This document shows, in pieces, positions 55,847 to 64,000 of a stretch of DNA of 64,000 bases. The DNA is from Hypomesus transpacificus (lineage: Eukaryota; Chordata; Actinopteri; Osmeriformes; Osmeridae): positions 434,001 through 498,000 of the forward strand of contig NW_025814042.1 in NCBI RefSeq assembly GCF_021917145.1, in the 5' to 3' direction. The notes under the pieces were generated by a model. That model saw nothing but the letters and a program-made list of their open reading frames with translations. It ran no database searches and was not told where the DNA came from. The position numbers were made by a program, and so were the translations under genes. The number at the start of each line of letters is the position of its first letter. The first letter of the stretch is position 1.

Positions 55847-56276
55847 GAATATACTAAGAAAAAGTGTACTATCTGTGAATATATAAAAAGTATACGACCA
55901 TCATGCTTTTACCAATTTTAACATTAATACTTTGAACACACACAGACAACACACAGTTTACATTTGGCTCTCAACGAAGGCAGTCGCATTTTCTTTCCCT
56001 CTCCTCCCCCTGACCTTCCCTGCTTGCTTCCCTGCTTGGCTTCTATCCTATTGTTTAGTCATTCACGGAGAAATGCTCTGAAGATTCAATCATTTGGATA
56101 GTTTTTTATTATATTACTCAAAATCAAATACTTCTGATTGGAGCAAAGTAGATTGACTACAACCACTAAAAGGAACAACCTGAGGGACTGAAGCCCAAGG
56201 AGAGCAGAAGTATTTTGGGCTACTCTCCCAGACTGACCACAGGCAAGCAAAGCTAAAGCTTGTTCCCTGTAGAACT

Positions 56277-57725
56277 ATGGCTTGCAACGACTGCAAACAA
56301 CTTACTCAGAGGATAGTCGAACTGGAGTTAAGAGTCAGAACCCTTATAGATATCAGAGAGACCGAAGACTTTATAGATTTCTTGCTACCTAGCCAGGAGG
56401 CTAAGCTACCGGCTAATGAGCCACCCTTGGAACCAGCTTTCTTTCCACCAGCCGGTGGACCGGATGAGTCATGGCCTGCTCTCGGCGCTAAACCAAAGAG
56501 GCCCAGCGCCGCTTCTACTTTCATCGGAAATGGGACTGTCACCAAGGATAAAAAGCGAGGCATAAACTCTTCCCACATCACCTCTCCTCCTGTCCCACTC
56601 AGAAACAGATTCGAAACACTGGGAACTTCCTTGTGTGTGGAATCCAAGGCGAAGAGGCACAGGAGTGCTAGCCACGCAGCTTACAAACATGAAGGGCCCA
56701 GATCACCGACACACCATGATGGTAGCTACTACACACTTGCAAATCCATCAAATTATCGTCTGCTGCGACCGGGAGTCCCCCATTTCACTCCAAGCCCCTC
56801 TCGGACCATTCGGGGCGCTGTTCGACCCCCCATCAGGCCTTATCAGACAACAATACCACAGGATTATCAACTTCCAAGGTATGCTAAGACTACCCACAAC
56901 CCATCAGCACTTAGAGGAGCTAACGCTGCTAGCACTTTAGAATCTACTGCTGGCACTGACACAATGGCTGACCTTGGTCTAGCAAAAGGTCCTATCATTT
57001 CTAACCCAAATAAGCTAAGAACTGGCTCCGCAGCTACTGATAAGGCAAACGTTAGAAATGCAAATACAATACCACATATGGCCACCATCTTGATTGGAGA
57101 TGCCATGACAGCACATGTTAAACTGGCAAAGACAGAAAATATTTGTCTTAGCAACACATCTGTCGAGAAACTGTCGTCAGAGGTACAAACAATCCTCAAC
57201 AATAAACCAAACAACCCTAAGATTATCATCCACACTGGCTCGTTTGATATCCTACACAAGAAAACTGGCACTGAGATACTTAAAAAACATTTCACCCAGC
57301 TACTGAACACACTCAACAGATATCAAGATGTATTCATCAGTGGACCGATTGCATGCTTTCGCAGAGGAAAAGAAGCCTTCAGTCGACTACTATCTTTCAA
57401 CACATGGTTGGCATCTGTCTGTCTGGCACACAAACTGAGATTTATCGATAATTTCACTGTGTTCTGGAACTGTAGAGACCGTTTTCAAGCTGACGGACTC
57501 CACCCAAACCGTAGAGGATCTCGACTACTAACAGCAAACATCAGTCACGTGCTCCTGACCACAAATCAAGTTGCTCCCCCTATCCCTGTTATGTCTAAGC
57601 TGACTGACTCATCTCAAACAACCTCCCATGGAACAGAACATTCAAACAGCCTCCTGCAAGGACATGGGCCTTGCACAGATCTGCACCCCCCAGATGAATT
57701 CCCTTGTGATGGAACAGCTCAGTGA
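56277..57725 (+). CDS. LINE ORF1, coiled coil plus SGNH-esterase-like domain
   Basis: 482 residues, open throughout. Residues about 8-40 form a Leu/charged coil (LTQRIVELELRVRTLIDIRE). Residues 60-240 are Pro/Ser/Thr-rich, with SWPALGAKPKRP. From about 265 there is an esterase-like domain: IPHMATILIGDAMTAHVKLA, KIIIHTGSFDILHKKTGTEI (where related ORF1s have HxGTND), RFIDNFTVFWNCRDRF and DGLHPNRRGSRLL (catalytic Asp-His). ORF1 proteins of this kind bind the LINE RNA and self-associate; the esterase role is unsettled. The start ATG follows the 5' region and gives a typical length. Confidence 0.8.
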   Translation: MACNDCKQLTQRIVELELRVRTLIDIRETEDFIDFLLPSQEAKLPANEPPLEPAFFPPAGGPDESWPALGAKPKRPSAASTFIGNGTVTKDKKRGINSSHITSPPVPLRNRFETLGTSLCVESKAKRHRSASHAAYKHEGPRSPTHHDGSYYTLANPSNYRLLRPGVPHFTPSPSRTIRGAVRPPIRPYQTTIPQDYQLPRYAKTTHNPSALRGANAASTLESTAGTDTMADLGLAKGPIISNPNKLRTGSAATDKANVRNANTIPHMATILIGDAMTAHVKLAKTENICLSNTSVEKLSSEVQTILNNKPNNPKIIIHTGSFDILHKKTGTEILKKHFTQLLNTLNRYQDVFISGPIACFRRGKEAFSRLLSFNTWLASVCLAHKLRFIDNFTVFWNCRDRFQADGLHPNRRGSRLLTANISHVLLTTNQVAPPIPVMSKLTDSSQTTSHGTEHSNSLLQGHGPCTDLHPPDEFPCDGTAQ

Positions 57726-57816
57726 CATAGACTTTCCCAAAGAAAAGCTACGCTAGGACAGCCACCATGCTATTTCATTAGACATACCGGTCATCATCAG
57801 AAAATGGCATGGTAAA

Positions 57817-60702
57817 ATGCATGGTTACAAACCTGAAACTAGTGTTAGAAGTCACAGAACTATCTATATTCTTCCAACAGATTTATCAACCCCTGTTTTA
57901 TCTGTTAATACCCCACAGATGAAACTGGCCCTTCTCAATGTTAGATCACTAAATAACAAAACATTTCTAGTTAATGATCTGATCAAAGAAAACAACTTAG
58001 ACTGCATCTGTCTAAGAGAAACCTGGCTAAACAATGACACGGCAACAGCAACTCTGATTACAGCTTTCATCGATTACAGCTTTCACCAAGTTTCTAGGAA
58101 ATCAAAAAAAGGTGGAGGAGTCGCAGCAATTTTCTCCTCTAAACTGTTGTTCAAAATTACTGAGCTAGGTGAATTCACATCATATGAATATCTTGCTATA
58201 GAGCTCAAAACCGAATCAATACTTTTTGTTATTATATATCGGCCACCCAAGCACTCGTCAATATTCATACAAGAATTCTCTGAACCATTATCACTATGTG
58301 TCACTAGATATGACAAAGTAGTTTTAAACGGAGACTTAAATATCCAAGTAAATAAAAAAGCCGACCCAAGAACTATTGAGCTCTTAAATCTCCTAGACAG
58401 TCTCAACCTAACTCAACACATAACAGACCCAACACACCGGCACGGAAACACACTAGATCTAGTGATAACAACTGGACTAAATATCAATAATATTTCGATA
58501 ACTGATCTACCCCTCTCAGACCATCATTATATACTTTTTAATGTGGAAATCATCCTAACAAAAAACACAAAATAATTCTTAGTCCAAAGAAGAAATTTAG
58601 ACGATTCAGCTATGATGAAATTTTCTGAACAGTTCGCTCTATATGAGCCAACTAATCATGATTGCTCTCTGAATGAAATGGTAGAGAACCTCAATGATGC
58701 ACTATTAACTGTGTTAGACTCTGTTGCACCACTAAAAACTAAAAAGAAGTGCACAAGCAGAACTTCCCCATGGCTGAGAAATAAAAATGTTAGTGAAACG
58801 AAAAGAAAATGCCGTGCAGCAGAGAGAAAATGGAGGAAAACAAAGATCACTATCCACTACAATATCTACAAAGATACACTAACCACCTATAACAAGACCA
58901 CCCGTCTAGCAAGGAGAGAATATTTCTCCAACATTATAACAGAAAATGCCAGAAATTCCAGAGTTCTTTTCTCCACCATTGACCAGCTGTTAAACACTGT
59001 CCCTGTCCCACCCCCATCCTCAGCAGTTAAATGTGAAGAGCTTGCTTTGTTCTTCAAGAACAAAATAACTCTGATCAGAGCTAGTATAATTCATAGTGGG
59101 GTCGAAACTGACATCAGTAGATTCTGCAACATAACCATGAGCACATTTACCTGTATCACACTTAGTGAACTTTCCAAAATTGTCAGCGAATCTAACTCCA
59201 CAACCTCAGATATTGATCCTATACCCACAACATTCTTTAAGCGAGTGTTTGATAGTGTCTCAGGTCCGGTGCTAGAGATTATAAACACATCCCTTAGAAC
59301 TGGCGTCTTCCCAGATGCATTCAAAACAGCTGTTGTAAAGCCCCTATTAAAGAAACCCAAATTGGATAACAGTCTACTTGCAAATTACAGACCAATATCA
59401 AACCTTCCATTTATTAGTAAAGTACTGGAAAAGATAGTTTTAGTCCAATTAAATTATTTTCTCGAAGAAAATAACATTCTGGAAGTCTCGCAGTCAGGTT
59501 TCAGGAAATATCACAGTACTGAAACTGCTCTCACCAAAATAATTAGCGACCTCAGATTAAACTCTGATGCAAATAAAAGTCTCTATCCTTATCCTGCAAG
59601 ATCTTAGTGCAGCATTTGATACCATTGATCACGACATCCTAATCAATAGACTGGAAAAGCTTATTGGGTTCACCGATAGTGTATTGAACTGGATAAAATC
59701 ATATATCACAGGAAGGAAGTTTTATGTTAGTTTAGGAGACCATAGGTCTAAGAAACATTAATCAGCTATGGGGTTGCTCAAGGAAGCTGCCTAGGCCCAT
59801 TACTTTTTTCTCTTTATATGTTACCACTTGGCGACATAATCAGAGAACATAACATAGATTTCCATAGCTATGCAGATGACACACAACTATATATATCCAC
59901 TGAACCCAACGATGAAACGGCCATCAATTCCATTACCAACTGCCTGTTGGCAATAAACAAATGGATGAATGATAACTTTCTTAAATTAAATGAAGACAAA
60001 ACCGAAGTCCTACTATGTGGCCCCAAATCCAAAAGAGAGATGCTTACTAAGAATCTAGGAGGCTTAACCCCCTGTCTTAAACCAGAGGTGACGAGTCTCG
60101 GTGTAATCCTGGACTCAGATTTGAATTTCAACTCTCACATAAATAAAGTGACCAAAACAGCTTTCTTTCACCTGAGAAATATAGCAAAGGTACGACCATT
60201 CATGAACCAAAATGATGCAGAAAAGTTAATTCATGCTTTTATATCCAGCCGGCTGGACTACTGTAACGCACTTTTCACTGGTCTTCCCAAGAAAACCACT
60301 GAAAGATTACAGCTCATTCAAAATTCTGCAGCTAGATTATTAACCAAAACTAAAAGGAGAGAACACATTAGTCCTGTCCTAGCTACTTTACACTGGCTCC
60401 CTGTTACCTTCAGAATTGACTTTAAGGTCCTTTTCCTCATATACAAAGCTCTACACGGAAAAGGACCTAGCTACATTGCTAACTCCCTTATAAACTACAC
60501 ACCAGCTAGAACACTGCGATCATCAAATGCAGGCCTATTAGAGGTCACCAGAAGCAGTCATAAGAAGATTGGTGATTCCGCCTTTGCTAATTATGCCCCA
60601 AAACTATGGAACAAATTACCCATAAATATTAGGGAAGCAAACACGCTAGACATTTTTAAAAGACAGCTTAAAACCTACCTTTTTACCGAAGCATTCAAGT
60701 AA
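57817..60702 (+). pseudogene. LINE ORF2, endonuclease and reverse transcriptase (frame-disrupted)
   Basis: Endonuclease: LALLNVRSLNNKTFLVNDL, CLRETWLNNDT (Glu), FVIIYRPPKHSS, VVLNGDLNIQVNK (Asp), [97 protein letters not shown] (catalytic YADD), LGVILDSDLNFNSHINK. C-terminus: YTPARTLRSSNAGL, KLWNKLPINIREANTLDIFK. Stops or frame changes occur near 58560-58620 (two that cancel out), 59590 and 59760. All key catalytic residues are present, so decay is recent. Confidence 0.82.
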
Positions 60703-60879
60703 CTTTATCTCAGAAGGGTTTTACTACTTTTATTAGTTATATTATTGTTGCTATTTTAATTATAATTTTTATCACTTGTATTATTGTTTTTATTGATTTT
60801 ATGTAAAGCACCTTGAGCTACAATTCTTGTATGAAATGTGCTATATAAATAAAGTCTTACTTACTTACACTACAAAATT

Positions 60880-60978
60880 TTTTTTTCTGAAAACCGACTT
60901 CAGAGCCGAGCTCCCAGACCTAGTACAGAAGCAAAATCCAAATTGAGCGGAAGTACGTAGGAGGGCAGAGCCAGGCTA
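60880..60978 (-). repeat. One end of element B, inverted relative to 5217-5315
   Basis: aaaccgacttcagagccgag ... gggcagagccaggcta is the inverse of the left 98 bp of the element at 5217. The other end is missing here. Confidence 0.85.
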
Positions 60979-61134
60979 GTCCTCTTCGACCTTTTTGGTC
61001 TTTTTCAACTTTTTAAACTATTTGTATTATCCGTGAGGTCCTTTTGCCATTTTAAATGCTATCCTTTCCTGGTTTTCTGCAACCACATTGCGTGCGCATC
61101 CCGAATGTTTACAAACAAATAATTGGTCTATAAG

Positions 61135-61317
61135 TACACAGAATATGATTTACATCTATGCTGAGTTTAAATAAGTGAAACTTCCTAAATATACAGATAG
61201 CAATAAATAATCGACTATACTAACCATAATACTAAAACTTCCTAAATATACAGATAACAATAAATAGTACTCTATACTAACCCTAAATGCACATAAAACC
61301 TATTACAACCCTATAAC
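61135..61317 (-). repeat. Repeat A, inverted copy, split by the hAT
   Basis: Reverse complement of 2133-2335 with modest divergence. It resumes at 63653 after the hAT element. Confidence 0.8.
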
Positions 61318-63644
61318 CAGGGGTGCACATAACTACTGGTACGCAGGTACGCATGCGCGACACAAATCAGGAATGCGTAATGCCACTTGTAGTACTACGC
61401 GCCTTTGCGTACTCGATCTTGATCTTGTCAACTAAACTTACACATGACATATTGCTTGTCGACGACAACTGTCAGAGATGTCCAAAAAACAACAAACATT
61501 AAGTAGCTTCTTCTGCGTTTCACCACCTACTAAGAAACGCCAACTGGAGCCAGAGCCAAAGAAAATACTTTTTTCGGAAAAGTGGCTCCAAGATGTGCAG
61601 TGGCTTGATGCTAATGATGAGTGCACTGAAATGTGGTGCAAGATTTGCCGATCAAATCCACAACTAGCTGACAAAACAGGTGCGTTTTTTAAAGGCTCAA
61701 AGAATTTCAACCATCCTTTATTTGAGAAACATGATAAGAGCAAAGAGCACATGAACGTGGCACAAGCCGTTGCTAACAAACAAGCGAGCCGAGAAGAAAT
61801 CTCCAGTCGCCCACTTGCCAGATGGCGAGTCAAGCTGAATGAAGAACAGCGACAAGCTCTGTCTAATATTTTTCTCCTCGCCTTCCATAAAGCAAAACAC
61901 GCACGCCCCATGTCTTCATATTCTGAAGATATTCCTTTACTAAAGTGGCTAGGAGTAAATGTCGGAGGTGCATATCATTCACGTGAAGGTGGCACACGGA
62001 TCATGCAGAGCATCGCTCACACCATTAACGGGGAGTTAGGAGCCAAGTTGAAGTCTGCTGAATTTTGGGGGCTGCTTTTTGATGGATCTGAGGACATCAC
62101 AAAAACTGAACAGGAAATCGTTTACATCGTTTCTGTGTCCAGAACGGAGAGTTTACCTCGGACTTTATTGGACTGATTGAATTGGGTGCTGACCGAACCG
62201 CGCAGGCCATAACAGACGGACTTGTGAGACTTTTCCATGACACAGGCCTGGATGACTGGACAAAAAAGTTGGTCGCTGTATGCACAGACGGGGCTGCTGT
62301 CAACGTCGGAATCTACAACGGCGTTTTGCCAAAACTCCGGCGACTTGCTGCGGTTGGAGACTCCCTTGTGCACATTCTGTGCACCGCACACACACAGGAG
62401 AATTGCGCAAAATCAGCTGATCGCAACGTTCCTTACTGTGAGACATTTAATGGCTCTGTGGTCAAGTTGCTGCAGTTTTATTTACAGAAAGGTGGAGCAA
62501 AAAAAACAGCTGCACTGAAGAAGCTGTGTGAAGAAAATGGGATCTCCTTTGTGAAACTGGGAAAGTTTCATAACATAAAATGGTCTGCATGGAGGCATGA
62601 AACACTGCAAAAAATATCAAGACTATTGCCAGCCATTAAAATGCAACTGGCTACGAGTGATAACAGTGACTTGCAGCATATCTGCACAGAGCGTTTTCAG
62701 TGCTTTCTGTCAAACATGCTTGACATTGGCAACATTTTGAAGAACACATCCATTAGGTTTCAGAAGGAAAAGCTGACCATTGGAGAATGTAAGGACAAAC
62801 TCATGGTGGCCATTGGACAGTTTACACTTCTACTTCATGGGGAAGGCCACAGGGCACACACTGTTTCTAATGTGAATGCTGACAGAGACAAGACAAACTT
62901 ACTCAGGGGGTTAATTGAAGAGTTTAAAGTCAGATATAACTCCCTCAAGTCATGTGATCATTTCTTAGTATTTGATCCCTCAACATGGCCTAGGGAAATG
63001 CAAGACCTCCACAGTTTTGGAAACACAACAGTTTGCAGCATTCTCAGGAAATATGAGGCCACCTTGCAACTTGACAAAGACACCACTGTGACAGAATGGA
63101 TGCGCTTAAAGCAGGCAGGAAAACGCCTGGGATCCTCTTCTGTGTATGACTTGGTCCAAATAGTAAATACAAGTAACCCAGATGCTTACTCCAACATCAA
63201 CAAGGTGGTTAAGCTGTCTCTTACACTGCCTTTAAGCAGTGCAGCTTGTGAGAGGGGTTTCTCACATCTAAACATAATAAAAACCAAGTACAGATCTCGT
63301 CTGTCACATGCTCGTCTCTCAGCCCTGATGCACATTCACCTGTCAAAGCAGACCACAGAGACATTTGACCCAAAGCAAGCTGTTGACCTGTGGATGGAGA
63401 CAGCTAATCGGAGGCTCAACCAAGGACAGGGAGGTGCATCTGCAGCATCTTCATCATCTACCATGCAGGAAGCTGAAGCAGAGGACAGTGGGGGTGACAT
63501 TGAAGAGGACATTGGTGGCGACACTGAAGAGGAGAGTGAGAAAGACTGCACTTATTAAGACCACGCTACATATGTGGTGAGTACCAAACACCATCTCCTG
63601 GTACTCACCTGAGTAACTCACTGAAAAGGTTATGTGCACCCCTG
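61318..63644 (+). mobile_element. Complete hAT transposon, 2,327 bp
   Basis: 16-bp perfect TIRs CAGGGGTGCACATAAC, with the 8-bp duplication cctataac on both sides (61310-61317, 63645-63652). It encodes one transposase broken by a single-base loss. It inserted into repeat A. Confidence 0.93.
61478..63558 (+). pseudogene. hAT transposase (one frameshift)
   Basis: The first frame, 61478-62176, begins MSKKQQTLSSFFCVSPPTKK (PIP-box-like QTLSSFF) and has a zinc finger MWCKICRSNP ... HDKSKEH (C-x2-C, H-x5-H), then FWGLLFDGSEDITKTE (first Asp). A one-base loss near 62130-62150 shifts the frame; coding continues upstream of and through the second open stretch 62182-63558: VAVCTDGAAVNVGIYNG (second Asp), VHILCTAHTQEN, and the hAT dimerisation region LPLSSAACERGFSHLNIIKT (Glu). 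The C-terminus is acidic (GGDIEEDIGGDTEEE). It resembles zinc-finger protein 862-type domesticated hATs. All three catalytic acids are retained, so a single indel (or a sequencing error) separates it from an intact protein of about 690 residues. Confidence 0.88.
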
Positions 63645-63652
63645 CCTATAAC

Positions 63653-64000
63653 CTATTCTAACCTAGGTGGAGGACAGTACAATAGTGCAAAATTGCAGAT
63701 CAGTGACTATGTCAATGACCATACAGGAGCCTGATGGCCAAGTACAGTGAGGTACAGTAGTGCAATGTTACTGATAGTGCAACCAGTAGCTGAAAGTGAC
63801 AGTGTTTAAGTGACTAGTGTCGTCGAAAAAATAGTCTACGTTTTTAACCAATATAAAAATGTAAAACAGCACGGAAAAGGCAGCAAAGTATGATGCAAAG
63901 TGTTTATTAGAATCCAACACAAAGGATTGATTCCAACAATCTTGAGTAGATCCGACTGAAACTTTTCTCCGGACATTTGCTTATATATTTTTCCTCCATT
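63653..64000. other. Continuation of repeat A and unassigned sequence
   Basis: Short phrases such as acagtagtgcaatgttac recur (63670-63780), as in LINE 3' UTRs. From 63820 nothing is recognised. Confidence 0.4.

Larger units (their letters stand above)
55985..60870 (+). mobile_element. Nearly full-length L2-type LINE
   Basis: A pyrimidine-rich 5' region precedes ORF1 (56277-57725) and ORF2 (57817-60702). The 3' UTR ends in cttgagctacaattcttgta ... ctatataaataaagtctta and a short cttacttac tail at about 60870. The 5' border is approximate and I found no target duplication. ORF2 has several frame changes. Confidence 0.8.

Noticed and set aside
1..64000. tRNA, rRNA or other structural RNA genes
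   Set aside because: No cloverleaf, B-box/A-box pair or rRNA-like segment was noticed by eye. A tRNAscan or Rfam search would be decisive.

Overview
This is a piece of a teleost fish chromosome, almost entirely built of transposable elements. Pointers to a fish are the last exons of a hedgehog-acyltransferase-like gene with spliceosomal introns, a decayed CXCR4-type chemokine receptor, Rex1/L2/L1 non-LTR retrotransposons, Tc1/mariner, hAT and PIF/Harbinger transposons, and several copies of the fish L2-type LINE tail (a 'gcagacgctcttatccagag' type end). I cannot fix the species.

Layout. 1-2132: 3' part of an L1-like LINE split by a hAT MITE. 2133-5786: LINE, Tc1 and MITE debris and a 561-bp element (5217-5777) with a RecQ-helicase-like remnant. 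7471-13688 (+): the last three coding exons of HHATL, the only host gene here that looks functional; one intron is 5.5 kb long and full of repeats. 14467-16927 (-): a dead Harbinger. 17265-23719: a 6,455-bp transposon with ~410-470 bp terminal inverted repeats (TIRs) and a 6-bp target duplication (CTTTAG). It carries a decayed integrase-type DDE transposase gene (+) and a convergent 13-exon HECT E3 ubiquitin ligase gene (-). Both genes start with the same zinc-ribbon exon, which lies inside the TIRs. It sits inside another dead Harbinger. 25339-31988: a decayed Harbinger holding two further transposons; its right part plus flank (2,162 bp) is tandemly duplicated almost without change (30233-32394 and 32422-34583). 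36468-39365: a Harbinger that looks intact, with both genes open and a CAG target duplication. 39525-42020: three LINE fragments on the minus strand. 42870-46870: a TIR transposon containing an IS630-like transposase relic that itself holds a Harbinger MITE. 46880-52210: L2-type LINEs on the minus strand, with a solo LTR inserted in ORF1. 52440-53820: MITE and short repeats. 53994-55023: CXCR4-like pseudogene between minisatellite arrays. About 55985-60870: a nearly full-length L2-type LINE. 61318-63644: a complete hAT with one frameshift, inserted into a repeat that also occurs inverted at 2133.

How the parts work together. Apart from HHATL and the receptor relic, gene content is transposition machinery: Myb/SANT DNA-binding protein plus DDE transposase (Harbinger), esterase-type ORF1 plus EN-RT (L2 LINE), BED/TTF-finger transposase (hAT), and integrase plus E3 ligase (the 6.5-kb element). 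The nesting gives relative ages; the tandem duplication and the intact Harbinger are the youngest-looking events. All family names come from reading motifs by eye; no search was run.
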